From the NCBI GenBank assembly GCA_016208685.1, contig JACQXM010000018.1, positions 1 to 64,000 of the forward strand: 64,000 nucleotides of DNA, read 5' to 3'. The notes beneath the pieces are model-generated. The model searched no databases. It was given only the letters and a program-made list of their open reading frames with translations, and was not told the DNA's origin. Every line of letters begins with the position of its first letter. Position 1 is the first letter of the stretch. Position numbers and translations under genes: made by a program. This document shows, one piece after another, positions 28,701 to 37,329 of this stretch. The DNA comes from Planctomycetota bacterium (GTDB taxonomy: Bacteria; Planctomycetota; Phycisphaerae; UBA1845).

Positions 28701-29269
28701 TGTCCTTCGCTCCCAACAACGGGCCCAACACCGTGGGCTTCGCCATCAGCAAGACCACCGGCGTGGGGATGAGCGGCTGGGTGGGAGCACCGGATGCCGC
28801 AGGTGTTTCACGGGTGGTGGCGGCGCCGGTGATGCGCGTCTGGCCGGAGACCGTGATCCACGTGGGTGACTGTGAGATCGTCCCTGTGGCCACCTATACC
28901 ATCGCCGCCACCGCCGACGGCGTCACCTTCTCCGCGCCGCTGACCGTGGGCACCATTCCGCAACCGGTGCCCAAGCTCTGGGGCGACACCGTGGGCCAGT
29001 TTGGCGTACAAAACCCCGGTATGTGGGACCCGCCCAACGGCGTGGTCAATGTCAACGACTTCGTGGCGGCCATGGAGAAGTTCCAGAACCCCGGCACCAA
29101 CCGCGTGCACATGACGGTGGTGGACGTGGTGGGCGCGGGACTGCCGGGCTTTGAGGCGTGTTTGAACGAAACGGGGAACATCGCCGACGTGTTCAACATC
29201 ATCAAGGCGTTCCAGGGCAACGCGTACCCGTTCACGACGAACCCGGGCGCGTGCCCAACGTGTCCGTAG
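25739..29269 (+). CDS. Large secreted multi-domain protein with PKNR/AFQG module
   Basis: This 1,176-residue exported protein starts at 25739, chosen for AAGGAG six bases upstream; the signal peptide hydrophobic core is LALAAAVIAAALPLLPFLLPASLA. Two related domains carry ADDW motifs with DIHFWGSW and DIHWWGSY (about residues 70-260 and 710-840); I believe this is the planctomycete domain listed as DUF7901. Between them are Cys-rich repeats of the GACC...C...DC...GG..QG.GT.C type. A dockerin-like pair follows (DADLDNNGFVNATDLARV, DVDCDGDVDQHDVYAVQ, from about 843). From nucleotide 28685 to the end is the recurrent module (KNRYVSF, HVGDCEIVP, PPNGVVNVNDF, GNIADVFNIIKAFQGN, CPTCP). It therefore carries both a dockerin pair and the module. 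Confidence 0.85.
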   Translation: MVKYRTNQNQQAPPRAGLALAAAVIAAALPLLPFLLPASLADWQPSDGHKMHFPQLPDEEGWDVNATQPAILADDWRCSETGLITDIHFWGSWRDLNGDGIGDVGQILQFVISIHADIPVGPGIPYSRPGPTLREWYISQFTPVPIDPPTLEAWYDPLTGQVIPNDHDAYFQYNIVNIPALVQDPFVQQQGTIYWLNISAILADPINTQWGWKSSRDHFNDDAVWATWGNLNWIDLYEPPRYNEFGGSMDMGGQFSGTGTNFYGQGWYYYENTNWWNIWFYDNPFTMEHLKQSMINFRVLPMIIGQPSLVNVTVNWSTPEWSQQGNPPGEPRRPPVPPLTPADEALYVGRQLPPLWQWPGGILPPTGEQVTLQHTIPYNPEWVSIDVSGFNFVILNGTINHECVRTSLDLAFVITGPPSVGACCMLNGPPYACLNLTQNDCLQQGGAFQGAGTQCTADQACCLGGTCVMTDPVCCDDLAGNPSPWGSLVCRGDSNNNGADDACESLVVCEPQGGNNPFHPVTYWYDSTFVGYCDFHVRVYDPNPANYTNWVAPPAWVTSVHQLPNGEWWASWWDPTAGCQNALFAPFRFSFDHPNPSTWGDWTVTTGNTDDPYNQTADASWNHTTLPDGYGYRVHVPARLVVNQACCLPDASCVDTEHTDCVGRGGDPQGPGTNCTGVTCHPLKWAQPPTFNPQSPHPECFWGWDEYSVYGSTQWIVADDWLCDSERPVTDIHWWGSYVGWDAIDPPSGAPAWFHIGLWTDVPVGPLPFSHPGVMLREWVVPRASLNERPVACDFYPPAMAAPEGCYRYDYLLPDQEWFTQEPACNIYWVSIAARYTTPTCVCDADLDNNGFVNATDLARVIQCMGQPPVGACAPADVDCDGDVDQHDVYAVQCQFAGPANPACCWQPGSNAWGWKTREHFFMDDAVRIIQPTAPAPGMPYMFGEPIESPAGLSWDMAFVLTSTPATPPVNPPIDPPFPYNRQKNRYVSFAPNNGPNTVGFAISKTTGVGMSGWVGAPDAAGVSRVVAAPVMRVWPETVIHVGDCEIVPVATYTIAATADGVTFSAPLTVGTIPQPVPKLWGDTVGQFGVQNPGMWDPPNGVVNVNDFVAAMEKFQNPGTNRVHMTVVDVVGAGLPGFEACLNETGNIADVFNIIKAFQGNAYPFTTNPGACPTCP

Positions 29270-29403
29270 GGACTCAAAGCGGGGCACGGGCGAGGACGCA
29301 GCGCCCGGTGGCGGGAACGGCCGGTTCCGGGCTAGCCTGGGGCCGGCCCAACCCGCGGCGGCCGCGGGCTCGAGGCGCAAGGCGCGCGAGCCGGCGGCCG
29401 CCG

Positions 29404-29529
29404 TTTACCTGGCTCGACGTGCACGACGAGGTCCCCAACGCGGTCATCAACTTCACGGACATCTTCCTGATCGTAAAGGCGTTCCAGGGTGAGGTGTACC
29501 CGTTCCGCGATCCGTTCTCGTGCCCGTAG
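29404..29529 (+). pseudogene. Orphan C-terminal fragment of the PKNR/AFQG module
   Basis: An open stretch of 41 codons ending in TAG encodes FTWLDVHDEVPNAVINF followed by TDIFLIVKAFQGEVYPF and ends FSCP. It matches the last dockerin-like half of the module, closest to the copy in the RHS protein (WVDVHPEVPNGIVNFSDIF). No signal peptide or upstream half is present, and the bases before it do not resemble the rest of the module. It looks like the remnant of a deleted or duplicated gene just after a full copy. Confidence 0.7.
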
Positions 29530-29913
29530 ACGCGTGGGACGGGCGGTGCGCAAGCTGCAATACCGCGCAGTGCGCTGCCGGTGGCTCTCGAACGCCGGAA
29601 GTGCTTGGGCCGAAAGTGACTGGGTCGAAGCTGCCCTGCCGCGGCAAACATCGACCCTCATGGCGCGGCCGTCCGGCGTGGACGGCCGGCGTCGGGCTCT
29701 GAACCCCGGGGTCGGCGGCCGCGCAAGAGCCGGCTGCCCTTCGGACCGCGGGCCGGCAAGGCTTGCCTGCAACACCTAAGCTTTGGTATCTTCCTGAATC
29801 ATCGTGCGCGAATCAGCGCCGCGAGACCAAGTCGCGACCGCAAGGGAGCAGGTTGCTCCGCCGGCGGGTGCCTGCGAATCGCGCACGGTGGCCCCGTTGC
29901 GAGTCGGCTGATC
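29530..29913. other. Intergenic region
   Basis: No gene seen. Position 29833-29852 holds a CGCGACCGCAAGGGAGCAGG string that nearly matches 44785-44804. Confidence 0.4.
29833..29852. repeat. CGCGACCG..AGGGAGC dispersed motif, copy 1
   Basis: CGCGACCGCAAGGGAGCAGG; 17 of 20 bases match 44785-44804. Both copies are intergenic. Confidence 0.4.
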
Positions 29914-30882
29914 ATGACCAAGCACCCTGTTGCGTCAAACATCGTGCGCGTCGTTTGGCCCTTGTGCCTTTGCTGCTCCGGGTGTGCCCCTGCGGGTTCC
30001 TCGCCAACGGACCTCGCAGCGACCAACCTTGCGCCGGAAGCCGACGACCAGGCGGTCACGGTGTCGTTCAACACCCCCAAGGCGATCACGCTGACCGCCA
30101 GCGACCCCGACGACGGCCCGCAGGCGCTGACTTTCTCGATTGAGTCGCCACCGGAGCATGGGGCACTAACCGGCGCGCCGCCCGAGGTGACTTACACGCC
30201 GGACAGCGGCTACACCGGCACTGACAGCTTCACGTTCATGGCCCAAGACGGGGCGGCGGACAGCAATACCGCAACGGTCTCGCTTACCGTCTTGGCGGCC
30301 GGGTCCTTGGATGGAGACGACACTCCGGGTGTCCCCTTCCCCTTTACGACCTACCGCGGCACCTACCAGCTTACTTGGCGATTGGAGGTTCCCGGACTGG
30401 CCACCGAAACCGGGGAAGCGTCGGGCGTCCTGGAGTTTGGGGCCCCCATCGACATCGCGCAGCTCTATCAGCAATACGGGGCGGGCACCGCCTTCAGTGT
30501 GACGACGGCGAACACGACAGCCGGGGTGGCGGACTGGCGCCAAACCTACGCCAACGGCGTGATCTGCGACCAGACCGGCGGTGGGTTGCAGGGGAGCGTC
30601 CCGTGGGGTTGGTTGTACATCCTCAACTCGCCGCGCGAGGTCGGCTTCGAACTGAACGTCGAGAGCACGATCACCAAGTACTGCGTCCCGCCACCACCCG
30701 GAGTAGGGATGACCATCGAGGGCGTGGCGGCGGGCTTCTTCTGCGGCGGCGGATGCCCGCCGGTATTCGTCGCCGCCGGGCTCGACAACGGCACACTGGA
30801 AGGCGACGCCTCGTATACTTGCACTACGGCCGCAGGCTCCACGCAAACCGCGACACTCAGTTGGCAGCTCACCGGATCCTGA
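29914..30882 (+). CDS. Exported Ig/cadherin-like repeat protein, possible lipoprotein
   Basis: This 322-residue protein has an N-terminal hydrophobic segment ending in CLCCSGCAPAGSS, which could be a lipoprotein signal although the position before the last Cys (SG) is only a fair lipobox. Residues about 40-130 form one Ig-like/cadherin-like repeat of the type NTPKAITLTASDPD...GALTGAPPEVTYTPDSGYTGTDSFTF, a common bacterial adhesion domain. The remaining 190 residues, with GTYQLTWRLEVPG and late Cys pairs (FFCGGGCPPVF), are not recognised. The start at 29914 is the only clear one before the signal-like segment. Confidence 0.75.
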   Translation: MTKHPVASNIVRVVWPLCLCCSGCAPAGSSPTDLAATNLAPEADDQAVTVSFNTPKAITLTASDPDDGPQALTFSIESPPEHGALTGAPPEVTYTPDSGYTGTDSFTFMAQDGAADSNTATVSLTVLAAGSLDGDDTPGVPFPFTTYRGTYQLTWRLEVPGLATETGEASGVLEFGAPIDIAQLYQQYGAGTAFSVTTANTTAGVADWRQTYANGVICDQTGGGLQGSVPWGWLYILNSPREVGFELNVESTITKYCVPPPPGVGMTIEGVAAGFFCGGGCPPVFVAAGLDNGTLEGDASYTCTTAAGSTQTATLSWQLTGS

Positions 30883-31677
30883 CCGGAGCGCAAGAGCGAA
30901 CCTGCGGCGGTGGCGGCTTCTTGACCAGCCTCGCGGTCCGGGTCGACGCACGCCCTCGGGCCTCTGCCCAAGCGTAATCCTCGCGGTGAATTGTCGAAGA
31001 AGGACTCGAGACGTCCTCTTCTGCGAACGTCTTCGGAGTGTGCTGAGGATCAACCCGAGACGAAGGCAGGCATCTCGAGTACGCAAGGACAGCGGGAACG
31101 CAAGCGGAATCCGTTGAATCCCAAGCGGCGGATCCCCCACCGGCTTCGTTCGCGGCACTGGGACGAGGAGACTCGCCCGATGTCTACTGCCTGCAACCTC
31201 CACGACGAGGCGACCGATAGGGCTCGGGGGCACGGAGAGAGCCGCACCGGGGCCATCCACACCCCGGCGCGGGGGGTGCGTGCGTTTGCATCAGAAGCAC
31301 AACTCTGATAGAAGAAGGACCGGGTGGAGTGTGGCGAAGCCCAGAGGCGACCCATCACCGCGCGATGCTCCGCCGCCATGAAACGGGATCGCGCTCGACA
31401 TTCTGTTAGGTAGCGCGATGTGTCGGGAGACTTCGCCGTCTCCCCGCTCTTCTACCGTAAGTGCGTGTTGCGGACCGGCGTGACTGCCGCTCATCCTCCA
31501 ACGCTCCTTGCGGGCGTCAGGTAGTGGTTAGCCGGCGATCGGACGTTTCTTCTGGCCACGATTCTGGCTCGATTCGAGCCGCGAGGCGGGTCGCATTCCG
31601 GACTCGGCCGTCCGCAGACTCCGCAGTCGAGCCGAGAGATCATGCCCGCGAGGAGCGTCGTGGAAGGAGGTCTATCA
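30883..31677. other. Intergenic region upstream of the CHAT gene
   Basis: About 790 bases with no credible gene. It holds one strong hairpin (31425-31444) and a strong Shine-Dalgarno sequence (AAGGAGGT, 31663-31670) at its end. Confidence 0.4.
31425..31444. terminator. Hairpin, possible terminator or leader structure
   Basis: GGGAGAC, loop TTCGCC, GTCTCCC: a perfect 7-bp stem 230 bases before the CHAT gene. No T-run follows, so it may be a leader structure rather than a terminator. Confidence 0.3.
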
Positions 31678-34600
31678 TTGTCTCGACTGTGTAAGGCTCA
31701 GTTGCGTTCGGGATATGGCTCGCATGCCCGCTACGTTCTCCTTCTCCGACCGTCCGGCCGGAAGCAGACTAATGCGGTTACGGTACGAGTCGCAGGGGTG
31801 TGGCGGCGGATGGCCATCAGGCGCGGCGGCGACGACAGAATGCCCCGGACTGATTGCCGGGGGCGTCACGCCGCTCATCCTGTACGGCGAGCACTCGGCA
31901 GGGGCTGGTCCCTGGCACCCCTCCTGCTCGCTGCTGCGTCGGCACTCCTTCCGTTTTCCGTCGCTCGTGGCGAGGCGCCGTCTGCCGCTGCGGTTCCCTC
32001 CAAGCTGAACGAGGAGTCAGCCGGGTTGCCGGGTCCTCCGCCATCTGAGTCCTCTGGTAGCGTCGCCGACACCCGCGGAGCTCCGCGACGGATCTGTGTC
32101 GAGGTCCCCTCCGACCATGACCTGAAGGAGTGTGTCTACGCGCTGCGGCAACAGGGTGACCTCGCCGGGGCGGCGCGAATGGCGGAGGAGCTTCTTGCCT
32201 TGCGCGCCCAGTCGCTTGGCATGAAGCACTTCCTGACCGGGGATGCCGCGGAACTCGCAGAGGCGACCGCTCAGCTTCGGCAATTGCCGGACACGCTGCA
32301 ACTTGCAGCGTGCGATGCCGACGCGGCGGAATCCTACTTTGCAGCGATCATCGACGACGTCGAGCGCGCCACCACCGCCCGATCGCTCGCCGAATACGTG
32401 TTGGAAGTCCGGCTGCGGACGGCGGCCTACACGCATACCGAGGTGACCATGGCTCTGGAGAATGTGGCTCGGGCGCTGCAGCAGATGGGTATGCTGCGCG
32501 AGTCGCAGGACTATCTCCACGAGGCGTTGGCCACGGCGCGCGTTGGAGGCAGGGACCGACACCCGCTGACCGCCCGGATGCTCACGCGGCTCGCCGGGCT
32601 GCGCCGCCTCTCCGGAGATCCGACGCGTGCGGTTGCCCTCTGCAGAGAGGCCATTCAGATCCAGGAAACTATCAACGAATGCGACGCGGTCGAACGGGCG
32701 AGCACGTTGAACGAGCTTGGCCAGTCGCTGCTCGAGGCGGGTGACTATGCGGCGGCGGAGGAGGCGTTCGAGAAGGCGTACAACTTCCGCGGGCAACTGC
32801 TCCATGCCGGGGCAACGGCTACGGTGGCCGACACGCTCAATGACTACGGCCGCGTGCTTCAGGCGCGAGGCGATCTGCGCAGCGCCGAGCGGCTCCTTCG
32901 CGATGCCCTGACGCTCCGTCGAGAACTCCACGGCGAGGAACACGAGGCGGTTGCCAATCTCTTGAACAACCTCGGTTTTCTGAAAAAGGACCTGGGCGAC
33001 TACGAGGCGGCCGCCGAGGCCTATCGCGCGGCGCTGCGGATCCGAAGGAGACTCGCGGGAACGGAGCGCACTCACGTCCTCAGCTATACGCCGGGGAACC
33101 TCGGCTCGGTGCTTGCCGACCTGGGGCGATACGACGAGGCCCTGCCGCTCCTGAGAGAGGCGCTGGACCTGTACCGCCGCTGGCATGGCGACCGTCACCC
33201 GGATGTGGCCGGAGGCATGAACAACCTGGGCAACATCCTGGATCTGATGGGGAACGACGCCGAGGCAGAGCCGCTTCTGCGCCAGGCCGCCGCGCTCTGG
33301 CGCGACACGCTGGGTCCCGACCATCCGTACGTCGCCAAGGTGCTTAAGAACCTGGCGATGACGTTGGAATCGCGCTCGGATGCGTGGGACGAAGCCGAGG
33401 GGCTCTACCGCGAATCGACTGCGATTCTCCGCCGTATGAACCACCGCTGGCTGGCGGAAGTATGCAGCGTGTACGGTGAGTTCCTTGCGGATCGCCGCGA
33501 AAGACCCGCGGAGGCCGCCGTGCTCTTCGAAGAGGCGATCCACGTCATCGACCGCCTGCGGGCGCGGGCGGCCGGTGACGAGATCGATCGCTCCCGCTAC
33601 TTCAGCGTGCTCTCAGGCCGCCGGCCGTACGCGGGGATGGTCCGGGCACAGGTGGCGATGGCACAGCTTGCCGAGGGGCGAAGCGACGGCGGTACGTCGA
33701 CAGCGGGGAGCCCCAACACCCACCTCCGCCGCGCGTACGACTATCTTGAGCAGGGGCGTGGTCGCGCGCTTCTGGACCTGCTGGACCGCAGCGGCACCGA
33801 CATCCACGAGCTGGCAAGCAGGGCCGACGCCGGCGGCGACGCGGTCAGCGCCGGGCGGGTCGAGGAGATCCGGCAGCGCGAGCGCAGCGCGCGCATGGCG
33901 CGAGCTGCGGCGGACCGGGCCCTGGCGGCCCTCCGCGCCGACAGCAGCCTGTCGGACGAAGAGCGCCGGCGCCGTCAGGAGGACCACCAGCGCGATCGGA
34001 GCGCTGCCGATGAGGCCGAACGGCAGGCCACGCGGGAGCTCTTCGAGCTGGCGCGCGACGAGCTGAAGTCCGCGGGACTCAAACCGCTCGGTGCGGAGAC
34101 CATCGCCGCGGCGTTGCAGCCCGGCGAGCTGCTTCTCACCTACAGCCTGGGAACCACCGAAAGCATCCTGCTGGTCATCGATCCCCAAGGGGGAATCCGC
34201 GGGTTGACCCTGCATTGGCCCGACGGGACGCGCGTGGGCGCCGCGTCGCTTTCAGGCGCACTCCATGCGTCACTCACCGGTTTGTCGGTGGAGCCGGTTC
34301 CGCGGCACGAGACACGTGCGGATGCACCCGATTACGCGCCCTCCGCGCTGGCGGAGGCGCTTCTGCCCGGGCAGATCCGCGATGAGGTCCTCGCTGCCAT
34401 GCGCGTCATTGTGGTTCCCGACGGACCTTTGCATCGCCTGCCGTTCGAGATGCTGGTTCTCAACGAGGCCGAGGATCGCCGCTGGGTCGACGTCGGCCCG
34501 GCGATTGTCTACGCCCCCTCGGGCACGGTGGCGGTAGCGGAACGGCGGCGCGCGCAGACGCGACGTGCGCAGCCTCCTGCGGAAGGCGGAGTGGCGCTGG

Positions 34601-35400
34601 TCGCGGTGGGAGACCCCCGCTTTGCACATTCGCCTGCCGCGGGTTCTCTGCCGGCGCTGCCGGGAACGGCGGTGGAAGTAGAGGCGATCGCCGCCGTGGT
34701 GCGCGGCGGCATGGGCTCACAAGGGGAAGTGCGGCTCCTCACCGGCACGGCGGCGACGGCGGCCAACCTCTTTGACGCCTGCCAGCGCCCACGACTTGTT
34801 CACCTCGCCACGCACGGGTTGCCCACCCTCGGACGCCTCGCGCACACCAGCGCGCTGGTCCTGGCTCCCTCGCGTGCTCCGGACGACGATGGCTTGCTTA
34901 CGCTGGGCGACCTGCTGGCGCGCTGGGGCGGCCGGCTCGACGGCGCCCAACTGGTGACGCTTAGCGCCTGCCGCACGGCCGAGGGGCGCCTGGAGGCCGG
35001 TGACGGAATGGTGGCGCTGACCTGGGGCTTCCTCTACGCGGGGGCGGAGAGCGTCATTGCCAGTCTGTGGAAGGTGGAAGACCACGCTACCTCGCTGTTG
35101 ATGACGCGACTGTATGAGAACCTCCTGGGGCGATTTGATACCCCGCGGGCGGTCGGCTCGCGTGCCTGCGCCGCTAGGCAACCCATGTCCAAGGCCGACG
35201 CACTCCTGGAAGCCAAGCGCTGGCTGCGCAGCTACCGGCGCGATTCCATGGCGCTAGGCGTGATCCCACCGGAAGCGGGCGGGCCACCAAGGGGCGTCCA
35301 CGCCGTGCCCGCCGATTCCCACCCTCGCGATCCCGGACCATATCCCTACGGCCATCCGGTCTTCTGGGCTCCCTTTGTGCTCATAGGCGACGGCTCGTGA
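31678..35400 (+). CDS. CHAT-domain protease-like protein with TPR repeats
   Basis: About 1,240 residues. The TTG at 31678 follows a near-perfect AAGGAGGT, but in-frame ATGs at 31642, 31810 and 31840 are alternatives; a hydrophobic segment (SLAPLLLAAASALLPFSVARG) lies about 75 residues in, so a later start would make it a signal peptide. Residues about 120-620 are TPRs of the NNLG/ALxLRRELHGEEH kind. The C-terminal CHAT domain, a caspase-fold cysteine protease relative, has its catalytic His in HLATHG (codon 34813-34815) and Cys in SACRTAEG (codon 34969-34971), then GFLYAGAESVIASLWKVED and HPVFWAPFVLIG. Both catalytic residues are present. An insert precedes the last strand. It faces an ECF sigma/partner pair, a likely regulatory unit. 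Confidence 0.85.
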   Translation: MSRLCKAQLRSGYGSHARYVLLLRPSGRKQTNAVTVRVAGVWRRMAIRRGGDDRMPRTDCRGRHAAHPVRRALGRGWSLAPLLLAAASALLPFSVARGEAPSAAAVPSKLNEESAGLPGPPPSESSGSVADTRGAPRRICVEVPSDHDLKECVYALRQQGDLAGAARMAEELLALRAQSLGMKHFLTGDAAELAEATAQLRQLPDTLQLAACDADAAESYFAAIIDDVERATTARSLAEYVLEVRLRTAAYTHTEVTMALENVARALQQMGMLRESQDYLHEALATARVGGRDRHPLTARMLTRLAGLRRLSGDPTRAVALCREAIQIQETINECDAVERASTLNELGQSLLEAGDYAAAEEAFEKAYNFRGQLLHAGATATVADTLNDYGRVLQARGDLRSAERLLRDALTLRRELHGEEHEAVANLLNNLGFLKKDLGDYEAAAEAYRAALRIRRRLAGTERTHVLSYTPGNLGSVLADLGRYDEALPLLREALDLYRRWHGDRHPDVAGGMNNLGNILDLMGNDAEAEPLLRQAAALWRDTLGPDHPYVAKVLKNLAMTLESRSDAWDEAEGLYRESTAILRRMNHRWLAEVCSVYGEFLADRRERPAEAAVLFEEAIHVIDRLRARAAGDEIDRSRYFSVLSGRRPYAGMVRAQVAMAQLAEGRSDGGTSTAGSPNTHLRRAYDYLEQGRGRALLDLLDRSGTDIHELASRADAGGDAVSAGRVEEIRQRERSARMARAAADRALAALRADSSLSDEERRRRQEDHQRDRSAADEAERQATRELFELARDELKSAGLKPLGAETIAAALQPGELLLTYSLGTTESILLVIDPQGGIRGLTLHWPDGTRVGAASLSGALHASLTGLSVEPVPRHETRADAPDYAPSALAEALLPGQIRDEVLAAMRVIVVPDGPLHRLPFEMLVLNEAEDRRWVDVGPAIVYAPSGTVAVAERRRAQTRRAQPPAEGGVALVAVGDPRFAHSPAAGSLPALPGTAVEVEAIAAVVRGGMGSQGEVRLLTGTAATAANLFDACQRPRLVHLATHGLPTLGRLAHTSALVLAPSRAPDDDGLLTLGDLLARWGGRLDGAQLVTLSACRTAEGRLEAGDGMVALTWGFLYAGAESVIASLWKVEDHATSLLMTRLYENLLGRFDTPRAVGSRACAARQPMSKADALLEAKRWLRSYRRDSMALGVIPPEAGGPPRGVHAVPADSHPRDPGPYPYGHPVFWAPFVLIGDGS

Positions 35401-35471
35401 TGGAATGAGGGTCGAAGGGGGTCGCCGGCGAGGTTGGCGGATGCTCTCTCCGCCGGGCTGGGTGGTGGGCT

Positions 35472-36212
35472 TCAGCGGGGAAGGTGGTCGAAGGTGACGG
35501 ATTGCACCGCGAATCGAGGATCGCGGCGCAATGCGCGCAGGGCCGCGTCCCGCCGATCGGCGTGCGCTCCGTGCACCGCCGCAGCCGCGGCGTGGCCGAT
35601 TGCTTCGTCGAACTCCGCAGCGGTGAGCGGCTGGGTCACCGCGATGATCGCGAGGGTCTCCGTTCCGACCTGCTCGTTCAATTGGAATCGCTCCGCGAGC
35701 TGGTTCGTGCCGGGCTGAATCGGTACGACGCCGCTGACCCGCGATAGCTTCAGGTCGTGATCGATAAGCGCGACCACAGCGGCCCCGCGCCCGTTGGAGT
35801 TGAAGGAAAGCGATAGCACGTCTCCGCTGCGAAAAGCAACCGGCGCACCGCGATACAAGCCGCCCGTCGGCCGAACCTCCAGGTCGGCGATCGCCAGTAC
35901 GGCGCCAATGTCTACCGGCGTTCCCGGCGCGCCGCGGAACTCCCGTACCGCCAACCATGCGGAAGCGGCGAGCAGGAGCATCGCGGCCAGCGCGAACCTC
36001 CTTCCAAGCCGGGGCCGAAGAGTCGCAGCCGGCTCTCGAAGGCGCTCGCGCGCCAGCTCGGCGTCAACCGCGTCCAGTCGACGGTGCAGCGACGAACTGT
36101 CACGCGGCGATGGGAAGAGGGGCGCCTCCCGCCCTTCGCGAACCGCGCTGCCCCATTCGCGCAGGAGCGCGGCTAAGCGATCTTCGTCAGGGTTCTCGCC
36201 GGAGCGCGGCAT
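35472..36212 (-). CDS. Single-pass membrane protein, likely anti-sigma partner
   Basis: This 246-residue protein begins at ATG 36212; the longer upstream reading overlaps the sigma gene. An N-terminal cytoplasmic helical part (DEDRLAALLREWGSAVREG, then LDAVDAELARERL) is followed by one transmembrane segment (RFALAAMLLLAASAWLAV, about residues 76-94). The extracytoplasmic part has VAFRSGDVLSLSFNSNGRGAAVVALID, resembling the DUF4384-type beta domain often found with CHAT and caspase-like proteins. It lies 40 bases downstream of an ECF sigma gene, the usual place for an anti-sigma factor, although no classic zinc-binding anti-sigma motif is seen. It is convergent with the CHAT gene 70 bases away. 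Confidence 0.65.
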   Translation of the reverse strand: MPRSGENPDEDRLAALLREWGSAVREGREAPLFPSPRDSSSLHRRLDAVDAELARERLREPAATLRPRLGRRFALAAMLLLAASAWLAVREFRGAPGTPVDIGAVLAIADLEVRPTGGLYRGAPVAFRSGDVLSLSFNSNGRGAAVVALIDHDLKLSRVSGVVPIQPGTNQLAERFQLNEQVGTETLAIIAVTQPLTAAEFDEAIGHAAAAAVHGAHADRRDAALRALRRDPRFAVQSVTFDHLPR

Positions 36213-36252
36213 GGTCAAAAACACTCCACGGTCTGGCCTACGGGCGGCGGGG

Positions 36253-36903
36253 TCATCCCGGAGCCAGGCCTTTCCCTTCCAGACACCGTCGCAGCGCGGC
36301 GAGCGCCTCGCCCAGCAGCAACCGGATCGAGGCCTCCGGTCTGCCGAGCAACCGTGCGATCTCCCGCTTGGGGGTGCATTCCACATAGAGCAGCCAGCAG
36401 GCGAAACGGGCCACCGCGTCCAAGGTACCCAGGCAATCCTGAATGCCACGATTCAGCTCCGGCGCCATCAGACAGGCTTCCGCCGGAATCGGGCCATTGG
36501 GGGCCGCAGGCATCCTCGCCCCCGATCGTTCATGTTCGGTCAGTTCGATCATGCCCTCAATGGGCGCCCGGACGGCGCGGCGTCGCCAGTGGTCGGTCAG
36601 GCGATTCCGGGCGCTCGACAACAGGTAGTGGCGCCAATGGCGTGGGTCGCTCATCTTCGGCGCCGTGCCGGTGCCCACCGCACGATAGGCGCCAACGAAG
36701 ACATCCTGCGTGAGGTCCTCCGCCTCCGAAGGCGAAACGCGCTTCCAGAAGTAACGCATCACCGGGTCCCAATGCTCCTGCACCAGCCGATCGAACGCAG
36801 CGCGGCCGGCAGCTTGCCGACCGGGCGCAGGGTCGCCGGTGTCGGGAGCAACGGACGGCGTGGAACCGTCCGTAAGCGATACCGGCGGGAGACTGCCGGA
36901 CAT
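36253..36903 (-). CDS. ECF-type RNA polymerase sigma factor
   Basis: This 216-residue sigma-70 family protein begins at ATG 36903 (MSGSLPPVSL); the 32 residues of the longer frame are Arg-rich and doubtful. Region 2 is FDRLVQEHWDPVMRYFWKRV with SPSEAEDLTQDVFVGAYRA; region 4 is CTPKREIARLLGRPEASIRLLLGEALAALRRCL, a helix-turn-helix. A spacer of about 60 residues lies between. It differs from the kinase-linked sigma factor at 5.5 kb and is followed by a membrane partner. Confidence 0.85.
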   Translation of the reverse strand: MSGSLPPVSLTDGSTPSVAPDTGDPAPGRQAAGRAAFDRLVQEHWDPVMRYFWKRVSPSEAEDLTQDVFVGAYRAVGTGTAPKMSDPRHWRHYLLSSARNRLTDHWRRRAVRAPIEGMIELTEHERSGARMPAAPNGPIPAEACLMAPELNRGIQDCLGTLDAVARFACWLLYVECTPKREIARLLGRPEASIRLLLGEALAALRRCLEGKGLAPG

Positions 36904-37329
36904 TCGACTTCGCCTCGCACGTGTACGTTTGCGGGGACGGCCCCGCGAATCGCAAGCTCGGTGATCGGGAAAGGTACTGCCATGCTTGTGACTTGCCAAG
37001 TGTGTGCCGTCCTGCCGGCGACTTCACAACTTCAATCGCGGGCTGGGGACGGCCATGTCCATCCCACGTGCGGTCGCGGGCCTGGTTGTGAACGGATACG
37101 CATCGCACCCCGCAGTGCGCAGCAAAATGCCTCGGGAGCCGTGTCCCTGCTCCTCGCCCTCCGCGTCCCGGACGAGCCGTCCGCGCGATCGACGAATCCT
37201 GCGCACCCGCTCGGCGCGTGCGTTTAAGGGTTCGCCGCGACCGCGCCCCGCCCGCAGCGGGCACGCGGCGCCGGCGAACTCGAAGCTGTCAACGGTTCAG
37301 GCGCGTTTCATTCAAGAAAGGGCAGGTCC
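36904..37329. other. Intergenic region between divergent genes
   Basis: About 425 bases between the sigma gene and the RHS gene. No gene is supported; it must hold both promoters, but none is clear enough to mark. Confidence 0.4.
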
